The position numbers were made by a program, and so were the translations under genes. This document shows, piece after piece, positions 41,255 through 52,700 of a stretch of DNA of 64,000 nucleotides (position 1 is its first letter; every line of letters starts with the position of its first letter). This DNA comes from Macquaria australasica (lineage: Eukaryota > Chordata > Actinopteri > Centrarchiformes > Percichthyidae), in assembly GCA_005408345.1 (NCBI GenBank), contig SEMN01000007.1, positions 2,020,001 through 2,084,000 of the forward strand, read 5' to 3'. The notes beneath the pieces are model-generated. The model searched no databases. It was given only the letters and a program-made list of their open reading frames with translations, and was not told the DNA's origin.

Positions 41255-42403
41255 TCTCCGATGTAAAGTAAACAACTCACGGGAGTTTGCGTTGGCAATC
41301 TCATTTGTTTCATTTGGGTCCAGCCACACTTTCTTCTTGCCACAGCGCAAGACGCTGGACGCCAAGCGCTTCTGGAGCCTGAGCATGCTGGATAAACAAC
41401 AAGAGCATTAGTTAGGGAGGTGGGGGTAAAAGTACAAACAAACAGAAAACACACAAAACACAAAAGTATTCTCATAATTCCTAATTCAAGGTATACTACT
41501 ACCATAAATCTTTGGTGTTGTTTTACCATGAACTACTACATCTTTGCCATCACCTGATACCGATGCAACAGAACCAGTACAACCAACTGACATTTAATTA
41601 ACAATCACACACCTGTCTAAAAGGTCATTAATGTCCAAGTACTGTTAGGTACCTGTGACAGCTTATTAAAGAAGGAGACGCCTGACACTTGCAGTTGTTG
41701 TGCTCAACTACTTCATCCTATTTTCTAATCCAGTGAGTTTTTTTAAAGCACAAATTGGCACAAGAACGAAGCAACAGGCTCATTGGTTTAATGCGCGTTT
41801 GCGAGGTAGTCCTTCATCAGGTTTGATAGGAGGAGGCAGGCTGATTCACAGATGTGCCGTATTTTTACTTGGGAGAGTTGGAGACAGTCCCCCCGGGGAT
41901 GTCATCGGGTTTGCCTTTCATTGCCAGGCGTAAAATGGAAATGCCTGACAAAGAAATACTAACTTAGCCCTTTAGCCAACTGCAAAGTGTGAGTACCCAT
42001 TATACGCTACCGAGACGCATGAAGATGGCACCTAACCAACCATCTTTTATCTTTATTACTATGGCTGGTTTGTTTACTTCAACCGACATCATTGATCAGA
42101 TTGATCGACTAGCATCGACAAGCGTACTAAAAAGACTGCACTGTTGCCAGCTGACTCGCCAATAAGGACCTGTAGTGTTTCAGTAACATGTTGTGACATG
42201 TCTTGGTTAACTTAGCTAGGTTGACGTTAGCTCTCCACTGTAGGCCCTAGCTGCGTGCATTCTGGTAGAAATAGGCGATTTTACTCGAAGCCGAACAGAG
42301 TCAGAGTGTTCCCTCTTGTCTTAAATAACAAAGCCAGCAATCCTGTAAAGTGTTTGCTTGGAGTAAAAACACATTTAAATATCAAACGTCTACCGTACCT
42401 CAT
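40224..42403 (-). CDS. rpl19: 60S ribosomal protein L19 (eL19), complete, six exons
   Basis: Component of the large cytosolic ribosomal subunit. Coding exons in transcript order: 42403-42399 (only ATGAG), 41387-41281, 41151-41029, 40866-40746, 40630-40520, 40350-40224. All junctions are GT-AG and phases agree, giving 197 residues ending in TGA (40226-40224). The product starts MSMLRLQKRLASSVLRCGKK and contains WLDPNETNEIANANSR, RARCRKNTLARRKGRHMG, GKRKGTANARMPEK, RRLLRRYRESKKIDRHMY and the basic C-terminal helix KEARKRREERLLAKKEE. This is close to residue-for-residue with vertebrate eL19 (196 residues in human). A poly(A) signal lies on the minus strand at 40175-40170, about 50 bases past the stop. 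The intron between exons 2 and 3 carries a GA microsatellite. The gene is tail-to-tail with stac2 and head-to-head with gpam. Confidence 0.97.
41219..41250. repeat. AG microsatellite in rpl19 intron 2
   Basis: Sixteen AG units within the 129-base intron between exon 2 (41281) and exon 3 (41151). Confidence 0.95.
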
Positions 42404-42423
42404 GGCTGCCGCTAGCTTGATAG

Positions 42424-42436
42424 AAACGAAGGAAAT
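42424..42436 (-). promoter_or_regulatory. rpl19: candidate 5' TOP tract / transcription start of rpl19
   Basis: On the minus strand the sequence CCTTCGTTTCTATC lies about 20-30 bases upstream of the ATG. Ribosomal protein mRNAs normally start with a C followed by a pyrimidine run (TOP motif), and short 5' UTRs of this size are usual. The exact start base is inferred. Confidence 0.4.
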
Positions 42437-42677
42437 AGAATCCTTTAGTCCCTACCATTATAGCTATCTTCATGGGTGACTCAACTGTGGCAGAAAATCA
42501 CAAATATCTCTACTGATTAGGTTGTGACAGTAAGTATTAATATATCATTTAAAGGGGAAATACTGTATGTTATATCTATAGTTTAGTGTGCCTTAAAAGA
42601 CACATCGAGTGTATTGATCGATGCCCCCCCATCATAGCGCAGTGGTACGCTCCAATAAAATGTTTGTGAATATCCGA

Positions 42678-42692
42678 CCACTAGAGGGCGCC
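42678..42692 (+). promoter_or_regulatory. CTCF-like core motif
   Basis: The 15-mer CCACTAGAGGGCGCC fits the usual CTCF core (CCASYAGRKGGCRS). It sits between two divergent promoters, a common location for CTCF sites. Occupancy is an inference. Confidence 0.5.
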
Positions 42693-43039
42693 CTACATCC
42701 ATGTTTTAAGAAGAGCACCTTTTTAAAACGTTTGTTCTTTGTTTTAATGTAATTTACTGTGTAGGACTAAGTTTTATTGTCTTCTTGTTGGTGTTTGTTT
42801 GTTTCGGTGTTTTTTTCAAGATGATGCTGATACAGGAAATATATTTAAAAGCGTTTAGTTCGGGTTTTTTTTATCATAAAATCGAAATATAACACGCCTT
42901 CAAAATAAAAGCGCAACATTTGTAAAGCGCTCCCAGTCGATTGAAACACACACTGCCATAGACATGCCTTACGTCGCAAAACAAAAACAAAAAACGTTTG
43001 AAATTCCAGTGTTGCAGCTGATTTTGTGAATGATCCAGT

Positions 43040-43700
43040 CAGATCGGCGCAGTGCTGCCCCTCCTGGCTGCTGGCAGGACGGCACCAAAACAACAGCGCT
43101 CCTGCCTCTTGTCGTGCGTTTCTGTATGTCGGAGCCGTGCTGTCCGGTCCTCTGAGGGGAGGAGAGCGCCTGTAGGGATACAGGGACACGCGGCGGCACT
43201 AAAGAACCCAAAGGCTGGCTGCAGTTTGGTCGACGACTTTATTCTTTGAGATATGAGTCAGCGTAACACAACACTCGAGGTAAGTGAGATTTCGTTCTCG
43301 CGAGCCCCGGCTAGCGAGCTGGTGCTAGCCGCTTGGCCAACGTTGGCCCGTGGCTAATGCCGCTCGTGTATTGTCATGGAAACAATAACTGCTGCAGCAT
43401 TAGCTTACACGACGCCGTTGACACAGTTGTGACTGGGAAAAGCTACACCACACCAGGGCCGATTTTAGTGGCGTAAGCTCACGTTAGCCGGTTAACGTTA
43501 CGTTGACATTGAGTTCAAGAGGACCCTTAGCAGTATGTGATTTTACATTTAACCTTGGTTTACCGTGTCTGCTCCAGCGACGTTAGTTCATTTAACATTA
43601 ACCGCTTGCTCATGAACGTATCTAACGTCGGGCCAAATGGACTACACAATAGGTATCGCGAGCCCCTTAAGCCCTAACGTCAGGTCGGCCTCATGAGGCT
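43040..43700. promoter_or_regulatory. gpam: CpG-rich promoter/first-exon region of gpam
   Basis: CpG dinucleotides are visibly dense here compared with the AT-rich surroundings. Just downstream of the exon 1 donor, TCTCGCGAG (43296-43304) matches nine bases of the TCTCGCGAGA element found in many vertebrate CpG-island promoters. Judged by eye, not by a CpG calculation. Confidence 0.5.
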
Positions 43701-46700
43701 CGGCAGCATGCCATGCGACGTGCCAGAGACGGTGGCAGAAACTGCACAAGTCATCGTTTAATAACTAAACACGAACCTCCAAGTTGAGCAAATAGGACCA
43801 TTTGACCTGGTATTGTGAGGAGACTGTAGCGTTAGCCAAACTAAACGGCGTTACGCTGTAGCCAAGCCACACGTCAGGCTGACCGGGTTGTGCCATTGTT
43901 GTCTGCACTGCTAGTTATCTGCACAGCCCATCTGTCACACGGAGACTTCTGGTGTTTGACCTGCTTATTGCAGACAGCTTGGAGCGTGTGAGACGGATTA
44001 ACCTAGTCGTGTACAGTGTGTATGAACAGGGGGGGGTTTGTCATCTAAAAGATAAATAACATGCGATTGAGTGGCAGATGAGCTGTCTCCCCTGATACCA
44101 GCTTTAGAAATGAATACTGGTATTTCTCCAGTATAATTTGATAATTAGCAGATTGTGGCATTGCCATCTTTGTTATCTTTTCTTGGTGTGTTTCTTAATT
44201 GTACAATTTGTAACAGAATAAGATGATAAAAAAACAAGGATATAAGATGGATATCATATTTTTTCCTATTTGGAGACTAAAAAAGTGGCAATATAGCTAT
44301 ATTACTCTACATTATATGCTCTGTATACACTCTATAATATATTTACTTGCATGGAAACTTTCATTACCTTCACCTGTTACCTAATCCCCCAGCTCCTCCT
44401 CTTCAGCTTCTTTGTTTTGCTTCCAACAAAGTCACCCCATCAAGTGGAGTACTCTCGGTCGTTGACCCTTTTGAAAACCCAGTTTCCTTCATCAGTGTGC
44501 GTATCCCTACTACCACCAAAACACTACAACAGGACAATGGCTTAAAGTGCATTCATCCACTGCTGGAAACTAGTTGGGCAGAAACATTTTTGCCAAGAGG
44601 CCTGCATGTCTGCCATCTCCCTCAGACTTTTATTATTCACAAAAAGATGGATCTACGCTGTCCCTTAACTGACACACATACTCTACAATGTCTGGTGTGA
44701 AAGCATTCATTCATAAAGTGACTCGCTATCCTATTTCCAAACTAATGAGAGGCACTGGCCGTGGTGTTCTCTGTTAATTACCTTTGTGCTCTCTTCGATT
44801 GGTAAACATCACAATTTACATGTTGGTAGAAGTTAAACCCTGATATCATCCAAAGTAGAGGATGTGTTGGTTATGGCCTGTTGCTCGCATCTGCCATTAG
44901 TGAACAGGGCTCCAGACAAGTGTCTTTCAACCAGCACTGAAATGTTTAGAATGTGGGGACAAACAAACCAAGCCCACACTGCAGTGACCACCTCATTCAC
45001 TTGCTAATAAGCAGACAGAAAACAAGTGGGGAAACAACAGGCAGACTGGGGCATTTGGGGCCCAGATGCTGCACACCTCTATTGTTATAAAAGGTTAACA
45101 AGACAGTAACCAATATAGTGTTGGGCCAATATGTGTGATGTTTATGCGGTCACTTCAGGTCACATATTGACTTAAAATAGTATTTTACAGTGTTTTATTC
45201 TACAGAACATCATCCAAAAAAAACAATGAAAAAACTGCGCACCATTTAAAACAAAAAACAAATGAAGTATATGTAAATGAAGTGTCGCTGAAGTTGTAGA
45301 GTTTAATACTAATAATAATAAGTACCTTTCTTTGGCAGTTATCATACTCCAAATCTTTCCCATTTTTATATGGCCAGAAACTGTTAAGGTGGCCTCTGAC
45401 AAATATTCAAAAATGGCCCAGCCTTGATACTACTAACACTCCTGTTATAAACTTTCAGAAGCCATTTATTGACTACCAGGTGTGCAGTACTCAGCAAAGA
45501 TGACTGATGAAACCCACTGGCATATTTGTATTTACTACGCACAAATCAAACGCAGACATTTTGAATAATGACCCAATAGTTAACTAACCAGTAACAGATA
45601 CTTATAGAGCTAGTGACTCACCCCAAACCTCATCTGGGTAGTAGTCCAGGTTTCTCTAATATGATGTATGGTAGAGCTGCACAACCTGATGGGGTGTGAT
45701 TCTGACATTTCAGAATTCAGAGTCCATTTAATCCATCATATCAAGTGCTATAAACTATGAAGGAAACCTTCAAGTGTAATGTAACTGCAGCTTATGTAGC
45801 TAAAAACTATTTGTTGCTTGCCTTGGTAGCAATATTATTGAGTGCTGGTTTATTAATATTTAACTTAAATAAGGAACAATTTATTTTCTGACGACGTCTG
45901 AGATGCTTGAGTGGCTCTTAAAATGAGGAAGTCTTTGCCTCACTCGAAAACTCTGGCATACCAGCATTTAAAAGAGCTCACGTGCAGAAGTAAACAAGTA
46001 AAACAAGACTTAAATGAATGATTAGATGATACTGGAGTGTATATGAACGAGGGGCAAAACTAAAACTGACGAGTTGCATAATGGACTTTTCTTCTAAGCA
46101 GGACTGTCACCTGGTTGTTCCTAAAGGTCATTCAGTCTCAGATTTTTGGGTGTGTTATGTACAATACTTTCTGCTGTGGATTGTTGTCAGTTATTGGAAC
46201 CACAGTCGACAAGCCCATAAATTGTATTTTAAGTGTGTGGGGACCAGTGAAACAATGTAACCCTGACAATTCTCAGAAAATCTGGCCTAACTGGAGCAAA
46301 CAGGTGTTAAGTGAACCCAACTCATACTATCAGGGTGATGCATCACGTGGGAGGGGCCCGCTTTGTTTTTGTTTTTTTTTTGTTTTTTTGTTTTTTTTTT
46401 AGTTTTAGTTTTTTTTGAGTTTCTTTGGCTTTCCTTTTGAAGTAAGGCTGGTGACATCTGGTTCATGCTCAGTGCTCATGTAGAGGCAGGTGTCGCAGCA
46501 TGTGGAGAGCTACATGTATATATTACAGTGCCAATAATGATGTTTTACACATCTGACATAGATGTGTAATGTTTTTGCATTGAAGGTTTCTTTCACCACT
46601 TAGTCTAAAAAGCTGAAACATGATACTGGAGTATTTTCTTCATATCCAAAGCTAAATATGTATCTACTACTCTGTATTCTAGTCAAATTTGAGCACCTTG

Positions 46701-49700
46701 TTATTTTCACACTAACATTTTGGAATAAGTAGAATAGAAACTGACAGCACACATATGGCTAAGACTCACAGGAGGTGTAAAAAAAAAAAAAAATCGATAT
46801 TGAAAGTGAAATAATTAGGTGCTCAAATTTTGAGTTGGAGATTCCAATTCAGTTTTTAATCTGCAATAATCTGCCTTTAGTGTGTCAGTAGTTTCTTTTT
46901 AAGATGCTCATGTGGTCTATTTGAAGCATGATCTAGCTGACTTGTGGTGCCACACAAAAAGTGAATTAAAATAAAATACTGCCTAATGTAAGGTAAATTA
47001 AGACCCAATCCTCTTGCTTAGAAAATGAACACTTGCATATTGCCAGGAGTGATAGCTGCATTGATGTTATTTAAAATCTAGCCTTAATGATATCCCCGTG
47101 TCTTGCCAGCTTGCCAGCTAGTGGTGTGTGATCTGGAGGGAGAGGAAAGGGCAGCAGAGAAAATGGAAGTGTCAGATGGCTTGTTGCTGCAGGTCAACAA
47201 TGGAGAGCAGTGGTGTAACCGCTGGAAACATCCCAATGATGACTCGGTGAGCCACAGACCCACATCAACAATTTATCTTTGTAATGTCATTATACAGTAG
47301 GATCAGCATTACACATCTTGTCAGATTATAGGTGTTTGATCTTGTTCTAGTACGCATATGTTACATAGAACAGGTTTTTTTTGTGTGTGTTATGTTATTC
47401 CTTTTACCTTCAATGATTTTTGTGTGTGGATGTGTTTCAAGGACCGCAGCACCAGCCCCTCAGTCCTGCGCTGTGTTACCAGCACGTGGAAGGAGGGCCT
47501 GCTGAACAGAAAGAGGCCCTTCGTGGGCCGATGCTGTCACTCCTGTACACCACAGAGCTGGGTAATGTTACACTACAGCTAATTAACGCTTAACACGAGT
47601 TCATTTGCTAGACTCTGGTCAGGTCCAGGGTATTATTTGTTCTAATGTAAATGCTTATAACTAAAAAGTAATGTCATCAATGTGCAGTATACACCACCTG
47701 CCAAAAACAATTCATTGTGGCTGTTTGAAGACACAAGAAGTCCAAGTCAACATTAAAATGTATTGATTTTTGAATCAACCATGGCATCTCTTCTATATCC
47801 AAATGTAACGTGTTGTTATTTTACTCCAAATTATAGACTATTTAACATGCATGCTGGTCAGAAGTTGTTAACTTGTTATCTCATGTGCTACATTTGCAAA
47901 CGTTTGGTTGTCCGCAATCTTAATTAGTATGTCTAAAAGATGCCACTAGCCATATAAGTTGCCTAGGGCATGGAATGTGTAACAGCCTAGAGAACAGACA
48001 TTTTCAACATATTTCTTTAAAACAATGTGTGAAGCACGACTTACAGTGTAAGTTACAGTGTAGGGAGTAGGTTTTCTTGCAGCAGTGGTAACAAGAAAAT
48101 GAGTAGTGCATTAAGGTGTGACAAGCCAATGAAATGGCAGCAGGAAGGAAATTCCAGCGAATGCTTAAGAACTACTGTATAAATAACAATCAAGCAAAAT
48201 AAGACCAACTGTGTAACTTTTAGGCCGGTCTGACACAAGAAGAGACATTGGTGGCTCCAGCTTGTTTAACTCTGTAAGGATTGCTCACATCTGGAAACCA
48301 GTCTGCATTGCTTGCAAAAATGTGTTTATCGTCACTGTCTCTAAGGCTCTCAGTTAGTAGGCTAGAAGCTGTGTTGATCATTTAAATTCCTTTCTTCTAC
48401 TTCATAATAATAACCATTTTTGTTTGGGTCCCAGGAGAGACTGTTCAACCCCAGTATTCCATCTCTGGGACTGCGCAATGTCATCTACATCAATGAGACC
48501 CACACCAGGTAAACACAGCAAAATCTAGGCTACTCCATTATGGTATCACTTTCTTCCACAGTATTTTGCTCTGAGCAGTCCGCTGGCCTCGCAAGAGGAA
48601 CATATTCAACTTTTGAAACTGCACGTCTAGCTGGTTGGCTTTCACGTGGTGCTTTGGCATCTGATGACTCGTAAATTGCCCCTTGCAACAAGAACAAGAG
48701 GTCTAACTCCTCCTGTATAGTACAATCAATACAGTGCAAGCAGGTGCTGGCCCTCCTAACCTGTGTATGATAAATGGCTTTAAGTCAAGAGGACCAATCT
48801 GTGGAACAGTGGAAAGGTAGACGGATGAATAATTTAAAGTGTTTGTCAGAGGACACCGGACACATGCATCCAGTGACTGACCCTAGCAGTAAGACACCTT
48901 AAAACCCCAACCCCAAACAATATAAACATGAGCTTGGTCTACATCTAGACATTTTGCTTCTTTAAAGTCCAAGACAGTCCTTTTGATGGAGGTACCTTAA
49001 TGAAGACTGTTTGCCATGCCATCATGCTCCAAATTGCATGGGAAAAATAGAAACGGGTTTATATATAGTTTTTATTCTGCATTGTACCTGCAGCCAAGAT
49101 GGGCTGAAGTCAGTGTGGACAAGTTAGTATTGTTAGTTTTGTTAGTTTTGTCTGACACAATCAGTCTTGTGTTATGTATAAGCTCAGCAAGGTGGAACAA
49201 AACTGACCTTAACACAGTCATTGACAAGAAAGCTGTGTGTATTGGATGTGTCAGAAATCAGTTTAACCAACAAAGACCAAGTTTTGTTGGAACAGGAACA
49301 GTTGAACTATACCTTTTTCTTTTTTTTGTGTGTGTGTGTGTATGTATGAGAGATTTTGATCAAATGTTTCCACAGATATTTATATCACATATTCTATACA
49401 AGATATGTTAATGCATTCATTAGTGCAGCCATGCATACAGTATATTTGAGAATGTGTTCTCTTCTTTCTGTGTATACATTGGTGCACATGTGTGTCTGTG
49501 TGTGCTCATGCAGACAGCGGGGCTGGCTTGCGCGCAGGCTGAGTTATGTGCTGTTTGTCATGGAGAGAGATGTCAACAAGGACATGTTCACCAGAAACGT
49601 AGTGGACAACGTGCTCAACAACAGCAGGTAAGAGTGCCATCAAAGTGCAACTGAGGGTCCAAGCCTGGGCAACATTAGTATTATTAAACTATACAGGGAG

Positions 49701-52700
49701 TGGGAACACTCAACTAATGACATTTGGGGATAAACTGTACAAAAAGAGACCAGATGAAGTGAAATTTTGACAGGAGCTGTTTTGAATGATGGTGTTCGTA
49801 GGCTAGAAGATTTGGCTTTATGTTTGTGCTGTGCTTTTGCCCATCGCAGTGTGGAGAGCGCTATTGTGAAGGTAGCCACAGATTTGGACGCTGCAGCCAG
49901 CCAGCCTGGCCAGGAGCACAAAGCTGTCAGCAAAGTGAAGCAGAAAGCCAGGGCCTTTCTTCAGGAGATGGTGGCAAACATTTCACCAGCCTTTATCAGG
50001 TACACACGGTTTACCAGAAATCTCACCCAGTTGCTTTTCAGTTGTTGATTGGTATTGCAGAGCTTATAGGACCCATTCATTGTACTGCAGTCATGATGTT
50101 ACCTTACACTAAAGTGGACTAGATTCTGCCTCAGCTTAAGTTTTGGACTCTTTCTTTCTGTTCCACATCTTCGCTTTTCTTTTTGTTCAGGCTGACAGGG
50201 TGGGTCCTCCTGAGGCTCTTTAATGGTTTCTTCTGGAGCATCCAGATCCACAAGGGCCAGCTGGAAATGGTCAAGAAAGCTGCTACAGAGGTCAGCATCA
50301 AGTACACACGCACAAAGAAAATGGATTATACTGTCACAACATGATTTGATACACATATTTGTGACAGCTAAACACAGTGTCAAACAGGCACTACACAATA
50401 CATTTTGCAAACTGAAATAATAACATGCTAACAGGGATTTTTGTGTTTCATGTACACAGTCTTACTTAATACTGGCTATGTGTTTATTACTGTTTTTATT
50501 ATCAGTGCAGTCTTATATATTGATCATCATACATTTCTATCAGATACATGGTAAATGTATAGTATATTTGCTGGAGACATTAGATAATAGAAGACAAAAT
50601 GTTACTCCTCATTGTCATTTTTTAAACTGGAGTCTGGTTCCATCTGCGCTGAGAAATGGTCTGTGTTTATTTTAAAATCATCTACGTCTTGTCTTTACAG
50701 CAAAATGTACCCATGGTCTTCCTTCCTGTTCACAAATCCCACATCGACTACCTGCTCATCACATTGATCCTGTTCTGTCACAACATCAAGGCCCCACACA
50801 TTGCTGCTGGAAACAATCTAAGCATCCCTATCCTCAGGTAAAATACCCCATGAAGCCTTATGTCAAGTTTGATCTGCAGATAAGGTGTATTTCTGCTCTC
50901 TGTAATTGAAAACACAAAGATAAGTTTGACATCAGAAGAAAGGCAAATAGATCTGAGAGGAATTAAAGCTGAACTAAAGAGTGAGACTAAAGATTGACAC
51001 TGATTTTACATTGGGGGAATATAAATAGCCAGGCAGCCAGCCTGACAACAGGTTGGGAACCTGTTTTATGCTAACCTGCTTCAAATAGTATCTGAGGTTC
51101 TACATCAGCTCTTCTGTAGTACATGGGTGCTATTATATAGGCCCCAGAAGTATCAACCTGAACCATCTTAGCTGAAAAACAACAGAAACAAATTCACAAC
51201 CTCGTGCTTGCTGGAATAAGATACAGAAGAAGAAATATTAAGGAAATTAAGTGACTTGAAAAATGTTTTTAAAAAAACATTTACTAGAAATCTATAACTA
51301 AAGGCAGGAAATGGATGCAAACTGGCTTATTCCAAATTGTAGGAAACCACCTAAGTTCTGCTGTCAGCAACACTTTGTTGTATAAATCACAATAATCAAA
51401 GAGGAATCACTACAGTCCAGTGATTCTCTTTAATCACAGTCCATCCACTATTGACCTGTAGTAATTACTGGACTATCATTTTGAAAAGGATATTTATTGA
51501 CAGCAGTAGATTTTGTGTGTCAGTGCAGCCAACTGAAAATGAGAAGGACGGCGTTGTAGAAAGTTTAGTGTGGAAGCAACTTGATCAAACGTTCATTGTT
51601 TTCAGCACCCTTATCCGTAAACTTGGAGGATTCTTCATACGTCGGAAAATGGAGGAGACGGGGGATGGGAAGAGAGACATTTTGTACCGATCACTCTTAC
51701 AAGCAGTAAGTCCCAAGATTATATTTACCTTCTACAGTAAAGGCTGGTTTAACATACTGTTCCTAAATTCTGTTAATGTGTGTGTGTGTGTGTGTGCGCG
51801 TGTGTACGTATGGAGCCCCGGAGTGGCCACAGAGAGAGAAAAACAAATATTTCGAGGCCACGTTTTACTACATCGAGGGCTCGAAATGTTATTGCGTGCG
51901 CACGAGATACAATTCGTTACCACGTTTTGGTTAATTTGTGCGCACGTCTTAATCCAAGTATACCCACCGTGCAAACCCATAGACAATGGAGGTACTGAAT
52001 GTTTTAGATAAAAAGAAAAAGCATATATAAACAGCTGGCAAATAGCTCTTTTTTGTATTTAGGGGATAGCTAACGGTGTTGTTGAATGAGTTGTGTGCGT
52101 CTTTACACATGGTGGGTATACTTGGATTAAGACGTGCACACAAATTAACCAAAACGTGGTAACGAATTAATCAAAACATGGTAACGAATTGTATCTCGTG
52201 AGCACGCAATAGCATTTCGAGCCCTCGATGTAGTAAAACGTTGCCTCGAAATATTATTTTGTTTTCTTGTCTAAAACTAATGCTATAAAAGTAAGATGGT
52301 ATTTGGCTGAGACGTGCTGCTTTTCTTCACTATACTGACCTAGATCCAACTCTTATTGTATGCTGTCAATTTTGCTCTGTTGGGACCGTTTATACATCTT
52401 CTAACATACTTATAGACATTGTCATTAATGACATATATGGTATCACATATATATCTAGTATATCATAGGTTTGTAACTACAGTACAGATGGTCACAGCTT
52501 TGACTCCTGATACTGTTAAACAGGTTTTGCAAATCATTTAACTCTTTCAAACTTTGACACTGGTTGGACTGTATTTCCACCCTGACGAGTGCATTTTGCA
52601 TCTCAAGAAAGTCACCACTGGTGCACAAGCTTTTTGAATAGACTGAATGAGACATTAGGAGCTGATTTAAAACCAGAATCTGAACCTTTTGTTCAGCTCT

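Larger units (their letters stand above)
42404..43252. promoter_or_regulatory. divergent intergenic promoter region between rpl19 and gpam
   Basis: About 850 bases separate the rpl19 start codon (minus strand) from the first ATG of gpam exon 1 (plus strand). CpG dinucleotides become frequent from about 43040 and stay so to about 43700, as expected of a CpG-island promoter. A CCAAT box is present at 42652-42656 and a CTCF-like core at 42678-42692. Transcription start sites were not determined. Confidence 0.6.

Noticed and set aside
41128..41529. 133-codon minus-strand frame overlapping rpl19
   Set aside because: Out-of-frame shadow that includes the translated GA repeat; the rpl19 frame is the real one.
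49016..49411. 131-codon open frame in a gpam intron
   Set aside because: Includes a GT microsatellite translated as Val/Cys repeats; intronic.
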